Source of the DNA: Victivallaceae bacterium
GTDB lineage: Bacteria; Verrucomicrobiota; Lentisphaeria; Victivallales; Victivallaceae
Assembly: GCA_028717165.1 (NCBI GenBank)
Contig: JAQUOK010000014.1
Location: 1-17,112, forward strand
Direction: 5' to 3'
DNA: 17,112 nucleotides
A program made the position numbers and the translations under genes. The notes beneath the pieces were generated by a model that saw only the letters and a program-made list of their open reading frames with translations, did not search any database and was not told the DNA's origin. Shown piece after piece: positions 1 to 6,962 of this stretch (positions are counted from its first letter, which is position 1; each line of letters opens with the position of its first letter).

Positions 1-308
1 TGGTAATTTACTGCTCAGATATTTTCGCCGGCATTCAAACCGACACCGAAATAAAACTCCGCGTCCGGACCACTTTGGATAAGCTGATAAAAAATTTCTA
101 TGAAGAACTGAGAAATACCCTGCTTAATTACGGTTTCATCGGCTACAGAAGACGCTGGCGGCACCATGATTTTCCGGTCGCCACCTTCCTGAAACTCTAC
201 AGCCTCATTCACGGCCGCACGCCTTCTCCGTCTTCCCTGCCCCGCTGCCTGAAATGCCTTCAGGAAATAGCAGCGGAAAATCCGGGATTTCTTTTTACCG
301 ACAAATAA
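1..308 (+). CDS. C-terminal part of an unrecognised protein
   Basis: The frame that ends at the TAA at 306-308 is open to the left edge of the window, giving about 101 codons of what is probably the C-terminus of a longer plus-strand gene. A TTG at 75 could be a start, but the frame stays open upstream of it, so a truncated gene is more likely. The residues alternate hydrophobic and basic patches (for example YGFIGYRRRWRHHDFP) with no signal peptide or membrane segment. I do not recognise a family. It is the only plus-strand gene, converges on the CBS gene at 519-986, and is separated from it by a REP-type repeat doublet, so it is probably not part of the polysaccharide operon. Confidence 0.5.
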   Translation, partial: VIYCSDIFAGIQTDTEIKLRVRTTLDKLIKNFYEELRNTLLNYGFIGYRRRWRHHDFPVATFLKLYSLIHGRTPSPSSLPRCLKCLQEIAAENPGFLFTDK

Positions 309-360
309 CTCTGCATCAGTGAAGCCGGTTAAGTTTCATACAAGGAATTTGTTATTTGAC

Positions 361-390
361 GGGATAAACAGGATAATACAGGATAAAAAG
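361..390 (+). repeat. Short GGATAA tandem motif
   Basis: GGATAA occurs three times, at 362-367, 371-376 and 381-386, with repeat steps of 9 and 10 bases; the last two are each preceded by ACA. The block lies just after the end of the partial plus-strand gene and immediately before the REP-type doublet. Its role is unknown. Confidence 0.45.
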
Positions 391-398
391 TGGTTTTG

Positions 399-493
399 AG
401 TAGTGCCGAGAGCAGCCTTGCTCCGGCACCGAGAGTCTGAAAGGCGGATATAAACTTTATTGGTCACGGTGCGAGACCGCACTCGTGACTACT
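399..493. repeat. Inverted REP doublet (REPIN/BIME-like element)
   Basis: Two imperfect palindromes lie in opposite orientation, each preceded on its own strand by GTAG (400-403 on plus, 489-492 on minus) within an AGTAGT head. Copy one (403-429) pairs as 6 bp, one bulged A at 409, 5 bp, and a four-base loop GCCT. Copy two (463-489, read on minus) pairs identically, with the bulged A in the same place and loop GTCT. Four base pairs differ between the copies and all four remain paired. GTAG plus an imperfect palindrome is the known hallmark of REP elements mobilised by RAYT transposases. The spacer is 430-462. No RAYT gene is in the window. Confidence 0.75.
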
Positions 494-501
494 GAAAATT
501 C

Positions 502-514
502 CCGGCGGAGCCGG
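502..514 (-). terminator. Possible short terminator of the CBS gene
   Basis: CCGGC (502-506) and GCCGG (510-514) form a 5-bp GC stem with a 3-base loop, just past the TGA of the minus-strand CBS gene. On the minus strand the stem is followed by GAATTTT. The stem is short and the T-run weak, so this is only a candidate. The adjacent REP doublet could also act as a transcript end. Confidence 0.3.
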
Positions 515-518
515 TCAG

Positions 519-986
519 TCAATAATTTGCGTTGCGGCGGCAGGCGCCGAGCATATCGCTCATATGCGACATGGTCATTTCGTTCTGGATGTCCAGACAG
601 TACATCAGGTCGCGGATCGAAAGCAGTGCGATAATTTTACCGTTTTCCGTCAGGGGTATATGTCTGATATGGTGTTGCCGCATACAGCGGACAACGCTGT
701 TCACATTGTCTTCGAGGTCAGTACAGATAAGGTTCCGGGACATGATCTTCGATACCGGAAGGGTTTCAAAATTGCTGTAGTTGGCACAGCTGGTGATTAT
801 ATCCCGTTCAGAAACGATTCCCGCGTAAACCCCGTCTTCCTTTGCCGGCATATTTACCAGTATGGCGCCTATTTTTTCCGCATACATCATTTTTGCCGCT
901 TCTTTGACCGTGGCGTCGAAAGCTATTACGTATATCGGCTTATGCTTCCGTCTTATTTTTTCAGCGAGAACCCGTTTCATTTTCAT
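519..986 (-). CDS. Two-CBS-domain protein
   Basis: This 155-residue soluble protein consists almost only of a CBS pair (Bateman module), which typically binds adenine nucleotides and acts as an energy or ligand sensor. CBS1 covers about residues 18-67 with the typical end GIVSERDI (56-63). CBS2 covers about 80-130, from VSKIMSRNLICTD (78-90) to the IRHIPLTENGKIIALLSIRDL core (107-127). There is no partner domain, so it must act in trans. The ATG at 986 lies about 10 bases after GGGAG; a second ATG at 980 is possible. A 188-bp gap with a good promoter candidate separates it from the glycosyltransferase upstream, so it may be an independent unit. The family is confident; the target is unknown. 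Confidence 0.85.
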   Translation of the reverse strand: MKMKRVLAEKIRRKHKPIYVIAFDATVKEAAKMMYAEKIGAILVNMPAKEDGVYAGIVSERDIITSCANYSNFETLPVSKIMSRNLICTDLEDNVNSVVRCMRQHHIRHIPLTENGKIIALLSIRDLMYCLDIQNEMTMSHMSDMLGACRRNANY

Positions 987-1031
987 TTCAGCCGCACTCC
1001 CTGGTTATAATATTAACGTCTTCCTGATTCT

Positions 1032-1060
1032 ATTATAATCGCGCAGAGAAAAATTATCCA
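1032..1060 (-). promoter_or_regulatory. Candidate promoter of the CBS gene
   Basis: On the minus strand a perfect TATAAT (-10, 1032-1037) lies 17 bp from TGGATA (-35, 1055-1060), which matches TTGACA at 4 of 6 positions. Transcription would start near 1025 and leave a leader of about 40 bases before the ATG at 986. The gap to the upstream gene is 188 bp, which makes an own promoter plausible. Confidence 0.5.
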
Positions 1061-1118
1061 CAAATACAGGCGTTTTCCTGTAAAAAATTTCGCTTTTTTT
1101 CCGGCTAGTTTTACCGGG

Positions 1119-1157
1119 AAAACGTGCTTCAGAGGCTTTACTGCCTCGATTATGAAG
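1119..1157 (-). terminator. Stem-loop downstream of the glycosyltransferase gene
   Basis: CTTCAGAGGC (1127-1136) pairs with GCCTC (1143-1147) and TGAAG (1153-1157), giving two 5-bp stems separated by a five-base one-sided bulge. It lies within 50 bases of the stop at 1175. Read on minus it is followed by CACGTTTT; read on plus it is followed by a run of seven T starting at 1159. It may therefore work in either direction. The interrupted stem limits confidence. Confidence 0.4.
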
Positions 1158-1174
1158 ATTTTTTTCAATAACGA

Positions 1175-2302
1175 CTATTTACCGAGGACAAAATCAATGG
1201 CATCCATAAAACCTTCCGCGCTTACCTGGACGGTATAGTTAGCCACCTGCCGGGAGGCAGTTTCGCTCATGTGGGCAATCAATTCCGGATTGGTGATGAA
1301 CTTTCTCATATAACGCACCAGGGATTCGTCATCATTGTCATAAAACGAATAACCGGTATAACCGTCTATAACAAATTCGCCGCCGCATTCGCAGGCATTA
1401 TTAATAATGGTGGGCAAACCCCATTCCATGGCAAAATTGCCCATATCGCCCCAGTAGTATTTCGAAGCCGACATTACGAATACGTCGGCGGCGCAAAAAT
1501 AATAACCGCTCTTTTCAATACTGCATTTCCCGGCAACAATCAGACGTCCCTTGAAATCCCTGCCCAGCAAATCATATATTTTCTGTTTTTTGGTTTCCTC
1601 GCCAATAAAGATCAAAGCTATCTGAGGATAATTTCGCAGAAGCGACATGGCTTTTATCAGAGAACTCGCCTGCGTGTCGTTCATCCAGTCGTGATACAGC
1701 AGAAACACTATTTCCGTCTGGGCAATATCGAGACCTTCCCGGATTTGATTGCGGTCATAAAATTTCTTCTGACTTTCCACGATTGAAGCGTCTATCACAT
1801 TGGGAGCAAGAAATATTTTTTCGGAAGGCACGCCTAAATTGGATAAGCGCCATTTGGCAGTGTATCCCAGCAGACAAAAAGCGTCAACATTGCTGAAACA
1901 CCATTTCAGATGTAAATTTGAAAGGAACGACTCGGATTTTTTCTGCAGGTCTATTATGCGCTCAATCATTGTATGCAGGATGACTTTATAATGGAATTTA
2001 TCCGCCTGTTTGACCAGCTGCCGCTCAAAATGATACCAGTAGTCATACAACACGGCAACGTCTATTTTCTCCGCGGTCAGAAACCCCTGCGGAAGGCGGA
2101 TTTTCCCTTTCGTCGACAGAATAACCTGAAACTCAAGTTCCTGAAACATTTTCTCGTATGCGTCAAATTTTTCCCGGCTTATCTCAGCATCATAAGTAAA
2201 AATATACATCTTTACCGTGTACTGCCGGCGAGAGTTTATTAAACGCCACAAAGCAATCTGGTGAATATTAAAATCCGTTGTAAAAATACCGATTTTTATC
2301 AC
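1175..2302 (-). CDS. GT4-type glycosyltransferase
   Basis: A soluble or membrane-associated transferase expected to add a sugar from a nucleotide donor to the growing lipid-linked unit. I chose the GTG at 2302 (375 residues, VIKIGIFTTDF...) because AGGAG at 2309-2313 lies six bases before it and the beta-strand of the first Rossmann fold starts there; the frame extends to 2338 without Shine-Dalgarno support. The linker NLGVPSEKIFLAPNVID (155-171) and the second Rossmann domain with LIFIGEETKK (230-239), CAADVFVMSAS (270-280) and FAMEWGLPTI (290-299) are GT-B features. The usual EGFGxxxxEA motif is modified to YYWGDMGNFAMEWG, so the donor-binding glutamate is probably Glu293. It follows the polymerase gene after 75 bp and is the last glycosyltransferase of the series. 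The sugar cannot be predicted. Confidence 0.82.
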   Translation of the reverse strand: MIKIGIFTTDFNIHQIALWRLINSRRQYTVKMYIFTYDAEISREKFDAYEKMFQELEFQVILSTKGKIRLPQGFLTAEKIDVAVLYDYWYHFERQLVKQADKFHYKVILHTMIERIIDLQKKSESFLSNLHLKWCFSNVDAFCLLGYTAKWRLSNLGVPSEKIFLAPNVIDASIVESQKKFYDRNQIREGLDIAQTEIVFLLYHDWMNDTQASSLIKAMSLLRNYPQIALIFIGEETKKQKIYDLLGRDFKGRLIVAGKCSIEKSGYYFCAADVFVMSASKYYWGDMGNFAMEWGLPTIINNACECGGEFVIDGYTGYSFYDNDDESLVRYMRKFITNPELIAHMSETASRQVANYTVQVSAEGFMDAIDFVLGK

Positions 2303-2316
2303 TGCACTCTCCTGAT

Positions 2317-2333
2317 TTGCTATAATATAGCAA
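2317..2333. promoter_or_regulatory. Perfect 17-bp palindrome next to the ribosome binding site
   Basis: TTGCTATAATATAGCAA has perfect 8-bp arms around one central base. It ends three bases from the Shine-Dalgarno sequence (2309-2313) of the GTG-started glycosyltransferase gene. It also contains a -10-like TATATT on the minus strand. It may be an operator, a -10 region, or an RNA hairpin affecting ribosome access. The symmetry is seen directly; the role is inferred. Confidence 0.4.
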
Positions 2334-2346
2334 GGCAAAACGAAAA

Positions 2347-2360
2347 TAAAAGCGCTTTTA
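2347..2360. repeat. 14-bp perfect palindrome
   Basis: TAAAAGCGCTTTTA is self-complementary over all 14 bases. It lies in the 75-bp gap between the polymerase and glycosyltransferase genes, 14 bases to the right of the palindrome at 2317-2333. On the minus strand it runs into TTTATTTTCGTTTT, so it might weakly attenuate transcription. AT-rich palindromes of this length can arise by chance. Confidence 0.3.
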
Positions 2361-2377
2361 CCTAAATCGCCGGGGGG

Positions 2378-3727
2378 TTAGAAATCATTAATGCGCGCTT
2401 CCAGCGCCAGCCGTTCTTCGCTGCTCAGCTTCGCATAGTCTTTGTAGAATCTGGACATGGAGGCGATCATCGCGAAAAATAACATCAACTGATAATAATT
2501 AGGCGCCTGTTTAAGAACCCATTCAAGGTAAGACTGCGCAAATATCGCAGCCAGGCCGCCGCCGATGCCGATCGGCAGATAAACCAGTTTGGAACGCCGG
2601 TAACGACGGATATTCCTCAGGTTCATAATATAAAAGTACAGTATCATAACTATATAGACATACATATTGAACCAGCCGGTTTCCGCGGCGATCATCAGGT
2701 AAACGCTCTCGACAAGACCCTCCTTAAAGCCTTCCGGCATATAGTGTTTACTGTACGGATACTCGGCATTAACCTTTATACCGAAATTATTGAGCCCGAT
2801 TCCGCAATCTTTGTCATTTGCCATATTGGTAGCTGACACCGCCAGGTTTTCCCTTGATTCCAGAGAAGATTCCGGCGCATGCAGGAACCTTTCGTAGATT
2901 GAATTGGCATAGAACAGCAGACCGCCCATCGCCACCAGGAACATAAACATGAATACAGCTACTTTACGGGCTCTGAACTTGATAAGGAAGGAAAAGAACA
3001 CCACCAGCGTACAGGCGCCGGCATAACACGCCACCCCGGCACGGGAAAGCGTCATCACTTCGATGAGACAGCAGAGCCCGAATATCCCGGTCACATATAA
3101 GGTTCTGAATCCTATCATCCTTATCTCAAACAGGACTGAGAGAAAAATAGCGCCGATGGTCATGACATACATCGCCAATGAGTTCTGGTGAGTAAACGGC
3201 CCATAAGGCTGGTAAACCCCCATTCTCCACTGATAGATCACCATCATGAACATATATACGACCAGCAGCGGCATTATTTTAATTACCTTTCTTATCTGAC
3301 CGAAATCAATGAAATAGTTATACCATACCATGTAGAACAGGAACATCTTGACCATTTTCAGCACTTCGAACCAGGAGTACATGGTATTCGCGGAATTCTG
3401 AATCGACAGCATGCTTAAGCCCAGATATAAGCCGTAAAGCAAAGAGCCCGGCGGAAAGAGTTTTATCTTGTATTTAGGTTTCAGGAGCATGACGCAGAAG
3501 ATGATTAAAGTGGCCAGATCCACGACGCTTATTTCATAGCCCCTGGAAGTACCGCGATAGTCCTTGACTGACTCGAAATTAATAGTAAGACTGAGATTAC
3601 AGGTAAAAAACATCATCAGAAAGATTATTATTCTTTCGACGAACCTGTTGCTGTAAGCGAGAATGATCCCGGCCGGTACCCCCAAGAGGAGCGCAGCAAA
3701 AAAAATGACTTCTTTATATTCGCTCAA
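2378..3727 (-). CDS. O-antigen ligase/polymerase family membrane protein (Wzy-like)
   Basis: A 449-residue inner-membrane protein with about ten hydrophobic segments (among them 8-24, 31-50, 68-82, 95-110, 125-140, 150-168, 185-200, 210-225, 235-250, 256-275, 340-370, 383-400, 410-425). The hallmarks of the Wzy_C/O-antigen ligase family are visible: GPFTHQNSLAMY (176-187), LSRAG (227-231) and a periplasmic loop carrying ESSLESRENLAVSA (286-299) and GIGLNNFG (309-316). It would polymerise lipid-linked repeat units or transfer the polymer; sequence alone does not decide which. The start is TTG at 3727, preceded at seven bases by AAGG; no in-frame ATG occurs before residue 38. It lies 77 bp after the export lipoprotein gene, a common neighbour. 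The C-terminus is a short cytoplasmic tail rich in charged residues. Confidence 0.85.
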   Translation of the reverse strand: MSEYKEVIFFAALLLGVPAGIILAYSNRFVERIIIFLMMFFTCNLSLTINFESVKDYRGTSRGYEISVVDLATLIIFCVMLLKPKYKIKLFPPGSLLYGLYLGLSMLSIQNSANTMYSWFEVLKMVKMFLFYMVWYNYFIDFGQIRKVIKIMPLLVVYMFMMVIYQWRMGVYQPYGPFTHQNSLAMYVMTIGAIFLSVLFEIRMIGFRTLYVTGIFGLCCLIEVMTLSRAGVACYAGACTLVVFFSFLIKFRARKVAVFMFMFLVAMGGLLFYANSIYERFLHAPESSLESRENLAVSATNMANDKDCGIGLNNFGIKVNAEYPYSKHYMPEGFKEGLVESVYLMIAAETGWFNMYVYIVMILYFYIMNLRNIRRYRRSKLVYLPIGIGGGLAAIFAQSYLEWVLKQAPNYYQLMLFFAMIASMSRFYKDYAKLSSEERLALEARINDF

Positions 3728-3749
3728 ACCACTACCTTTTCAGATTAAA

Positions 3750-3778
3750 ACAATTCAGACAGGGCTGCCCAAAGTCAA
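3750..3778 (-). promoter_or_regulatory. Weak internal promoter candidate
   Basis: On the minus strand TTGACT (3773-3778) matches a -35 box at 5 of 6 positions. The hexamer 17 bp downstream, AATTGT (3750-3755), matches TATAAT at only 3 of 6. The 77-bp gap before the polymerase gene, larger than the gaps upstream of it, is the main reason to list it. Confidence 0.22.
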
Positions 3779-3804
3779 CATGCAATTTTTTTCGTGCTGC
3801 TAAT

Positions 3805-4878
3805 TTAATCCGCTCCCGCCCCGACGCCGCCGATTGCAACATTGGCGCCGCCGAACGGCCCGGCCAGCATGTTAAGAGCGGCTATAGTAGGAACGATCTT
3901 CCTGACAGTATCATTGTATTCTGACAACCCGCCTTTCGGTACGTAGACGACATCGTTGGGATTCAGCGTAAAATCGAAGCCGTCCCCGTCCAGGATATTA
4001 TCGATATTGACTTTGTACACTTTCGGATTCACCACTCCGCCGCGGATGATCAGTACCATTTCCGAATGTTCCACGGTCAGGCCGCGGGCATACGTCAAGG
4101 CCTGCAAAAGCGTCAAATCCTTTTTGTATCCGATACACGACGGATTGTTAACCGCCCCCATAACATAGACTGACGTATTCAGGTTGGACGGGATATAAAT
4201 ATAATCGCCGTTCATCAGCGGAATATTATTGAGCATATTTCCTTCATACAGGGCCTTTACAAAATCAACCGGCAGGATTTTTCCCTCACGCATTATATAA
4301 GCGTCATTCAGGTTGGCTATTTCGACGGAATCTCCGTCAAAAATACCCATGACAAAACCGCCGGCCATGGCTATCGCGTCCGTCAGCCGGGTATTCTGGG
4401 AGAGTGGATAACGGTTGGGCCGGTTTACTTTGCCGAGAATAGTGAAACTGGCGCTCTGAATATGGATCGGCGCCAGGGATACTTTAGGGTTGCGGATATA
4501 TTGACCGAGCGCCGTTTCGATTTTCTGAGTCGCCTCGGTCATGGTCAGACCGCTGATATTGACGGGGCCGGTCAAAGATATGCTGACATAGCCGTCAGGC
4601 GTCACCGTCAGCCCTTTTTCCAGCAATTCCGGATTATCGTAGACGGAAAAATTGAATACGTCCCCGCCGGCAATCCGGTACGGCTGCGGTTTGACTTTCT
4701 GCAAGGCAACCAGCTCTTTTTTTATTTCCTCAGGAGTCTTCCGGTCAACCCGCACTTCCTCCAGTTCCTGTTTCTGGGCAAGTTTGAGCGGCACCTGCGG
4801 CATAACCGTATGGTGGCAGCCGCTAAGACCGGCAAAACAGAAAACGGCAACAGCCGCTGAAACAAGGTTGAATTTCAT
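3805..4878 (-). CDS. Outer-membrane polysaccharide export lipoprotein (Wza/KpsD-like)
   Basis: This 357-residue protein forms the outer-membrane end of the polysaccharide exit channel. The signal peptide ends in a lipobox LSGC with Cys21 as the lipidated residue. A Poly_export domain covers about 66-142 (YRIAGGDVFNFSVYDNPEL, then TVTPDGYVSISLTGPV). Two SLBB-type domains follow at about 145-230 (ILGKVNRPNRYPL... LTDAIAMAGG) and 236-313 (VYVMGAVNNPS... LLQALTYARG). The C-terminal stretch 323-340 could be the amphipathic helix that forms the pore in Wza. I chose the ATG at 4878 because GGAG (4884-4887) precedes it at five bases and the signal peptide starts there; the frame extends to 4965 into the upstream gene without such support. 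It follows the copolymerase after 25 bp, the usual pairing. Confidence 0.93.
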   Translation of the reverse strand: MKFNLVSAAVAVFCFAGLSGCHHTVMPQVPLKLAQKQELEEVRVDRKTPEEIKKELVALQKVKPQPYRIAGGDVFNFSVYDNPELLEKGLTVTPDGYVSISLTGPVNISGLTMTEATQKIETALGQYIRNPKVSLAPIHIQSASFTILGKVNRPNRYPLSQNTRLTDAIAMAGGFVMGIFDGDSVEIANLNDAYIMREGKILPVDFVKALYEGNMLNNIPLMNGDYIYIPSNLNTSVYVMGAVNNPSCIGYKKDLTLLQALTYARGLTVEHSEMVLIIRGGVVNPKVYKVNIDNILDGDGFDFTLNPNDVVYVPKGGLSEYNDTVRKIVPTIAALNMLAGPFGGANVAIGGVGAGAD

Positions 4879-4903
4879 TTGCGCTCCGGCTTTCATCATA
4901 TAC

Positions 4904-6931
4904 TCAAATACCTCTGGCAAAATATCTTTTTTCCACGGAGTTAACGATACCGCCGATATTTTCAACCTGGTGTTCCTTCAGATGCTTGACGCATTTAAGC
5001 ATCGCCAATTTTTTCGTCTTCTTAAATTTAGCCATCAGGACAGTGGAATCTGCGACCGAACAGATCGTTACGAACAGGGGCTCGTTCTTCCTGAAATCGA
5101 ACAATTCCCAGAAAATAAAATCATAATCTTTAAAACAGCCAAGAAATTTTTCAATCTGAGTCGGCTTCATCGGTACAATATAACTGTAATTGTCCAAAAG
5201 AAAATAAAGGTGATCATTATTTTCTTCAGCCAGTTCAACATCTATTTCCTGTTCGTTGTAAATATAATCGTTAACCTTATATTTGACAAGCCCGGAAGCC
5301 AATTCGCTGCAACTGGAAATATAAAGAATTTTTTTATTCATGGGGCCGAAAACATCGATACATTTCTTTATGAAGAAAGTTTTTCCGGTTTCTCCGCCCA
5401 CGTCGCCAAAGGCTATAAGCACATTTTTCCTGTGACTGTCAATATCCGCCTTGAATATTTTGCCGAAAACGATTTGGACAGCCGAATAGAATTTTTTCAG
5501 CCTGACTTCATTGATCCGGGGCAGGCTCCCCAAGGGGGTGATATGCATGACATGCTCGATATCGAACCGCGATTTTACGGTCAAATCTACTACTTCAGCC
5601 ATAACCGCACAGATAACTCCCAGTAAAGCCGCTATCACGAACCCGAAGAGAAGTTTTTTCCGGCGTTTATCAGTAGCGGGATAAACCGGCGGCTCAGCCT
5701 GTTCAAATATCCTGAGGTCACTGACGTTGGAACTCAAAGCCAGGCCCATTTCAGTAACTCCGATGTCGATTTTTTTGAGAAGCTCATGGGATAAAGTTAT
5801 TTTTCGTTTTATTTCACTGTAGTCGTCGGAAGTTTTGGCAAGCTCATCAAGCTTAGCCACGAGTTTAGGCTTCTCCTGAGCATATCTTTCCAGCTCGAAC
5901 TGCAGACTTTTTATCTCGGTTTCAGCCTTGAATATCTGTTCCTCCAGGTTGGTAAGCTGGGTGTTTGTACCGTAAATGATCTTTCCGGGAGGGCGTTTCG
6001 TCTGTTTCTCAGCTTCTATTTTTTTCTCCATGGCCGCAACTTCGGCTATGACTTTCTTGACTTTGGGATTGATATCCGTAAAGCGCTGACGCAGTGCCGC
6101 AAGTTCGTTTTTCTTCAGGACCAGTTCAGTATCGTTGACCGTGGTAATTTCATAGGAAAGCTTTACTTCCGGATCAAGTTTCTTGATTTTTTCCTTATAT
6201 TCTCTGACTTGTATTTCAAGGGCTTTCTGCCGGCCTTCGGTTTTAAGTATCTTATCGTTCAGTTCAGCGAGGTCCTTCAGGTCTTTCGCAAGTTCCAGGT
6301 CCTTTTCATTAACATGATGTTTTTCGAGGTAGGCCTCCTTCTCGTCCTCAAGTTTCTGGATCCTGTCCAGAACCACAATTTTCTGATGGGCAAAATAGTC
6401 ATATCTCTTCTGTACCGCCCGGTTCATCATTTTTTCATAATTGTCCAGAAACACCCTGGAAAGCTCGTTCGCAATATCGGAGGAAGTTCTGGGATTGTCG
6501 GTAACGGCAGTAACATTGATCATATTCTTATTTTTTTCCCCGACGGTAACCTCGGTAGCGCCGTACAACCCTTCCACCGTCATAGCCAGTTTCAGGTTTT
6601 TCGTCACGGCCCGCATATTGCTCTTGGAGCGCACCATTTCCTTAATGACTTCAGCCGACAGCGGTTTACGCAAAGTGGACAGTTCGTTTTCTTTGGCGCT
6701 TTCCTCCTGTACGCTTTTAAACAATATGCAGGTGGCCTTCCATTTCTTCGGCTGGCTGTATATATAAGCGACGGTCAGCGCCATAACGGAAACCGGCACA
6801 AGCATCAGAAAAGGCAGGCGGCGGTAGAGAGAAATAAAAAAGACCCGGACATCGTATTTGAAAATATCTAAATCTATTCCGCCCAGAATGGTCTGCTGTT
6901 CTTCTTCCGAACTTTTATATATATCCGCCAT
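4904..6931 (-). CDS. Wzz/ExoP-type polysaccharide copolymerase with degenerate BY-kinase domain
   Basis: An inner-membrane protein of 675 residues that sets chain length and bridges to the Wza-like exporter. TM1 is at 39-58 and TM2 at 428-448, preceded by the Pro-rich PPVYPATDKRRKK (414-426). The periplasmic region 180-375 is rich in charged heptads and predicts long coiled coils. The cytoplasmic part resembles a bacterial tyrosine kinase: a P-loop FGDVGGETGKT (508-518) is kept. However, the Walker A' strand reads ILYISSCS (535-542) without its aspartate, the Walker B strand reads DFIFWELFD (604-612) with Glu in place of Asp and no following prolines, and the C-terminus has no tyrosine cluster. 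It is therefore probably a nucleotide-binding regulator rather than an autokinase. It follows the nucleotidyltransferase gene after 31 bp. Confidence 0.9.
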   Translation of the reverse strand: MADIYKSSEEEQQTILGGIDLDIFKYDVRVFFISLYRRLPFLMLVPVSVMALTVAYIYSQPKKWKATCILFKSVQEESAKENELSTLRKPLSAEVIKEMVRSKSNMRAVTKNLKLAMTVEGLYGATEVTVGEKNKNMINVTAVTDNPRTSSDIANELSRVFLDNYEKMMNRAVQKRYDYFAHQKIVVLDRIQKLEDEKEAYLEKHHVNEKDLELAKDLKDLAELNDKILKTEGRQKALEIQVREYKEKIKKLDPEVKLSYEITTVNDTELVLKKNELAALRQRFTDINPKVKKVIAEVAAMEKKIEAEKQTKRPPGKIIYGTNTQLTNLEEQIFKAETEIKSLQFELERYAQEKPKLVAKLDELAKTSDDYSEIKRKITLSHELLKKIDIGVTEMGLALSSNVSDLRIFEQAEPPVYPATDKRRKKLLFGFVIAALLGVICAVMAEVVDLTVKSRFDIEHVMHITPLGSLPRINEVRLKKFYSAVQIVFGKIFKADIDSHRKNVLIAFGDVGGETGKTFFIKKCIDVFGPMNKKILYISSCSELASGLVKYKVNDYIYNEQEIDVELAEENNDHLYFLLDNYSYIVPMKPTQIEKFLGCFKDYDFIFWELFDFRKNEPLFVTICSVADSTVLMAKFKKTKKLAMLKCVKHLKEHQVENIGGIVNSVEKRYFARGI

Positions 6932-6962
6932 TTATAGTATTTTTTCCCGGTTGAACAAGGCA

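Noticed and set aside
1054..1062. Perfect DnaA-box match TTATCCACA
   Set aside because: It is a single box with no cluster, no dnaA/dnaN neighbour and no AT-rich unwinding region; one 9-base match is expected by chance. It also overlaps the candidate promoter of the CBS gene.
4652..5626. 324-codon plus-strand open frame
   Set aside because: It lies antisense to the well-supported export lipoprotein and copolymerase genes, crosses their boundary, and shows no recognisable domain.
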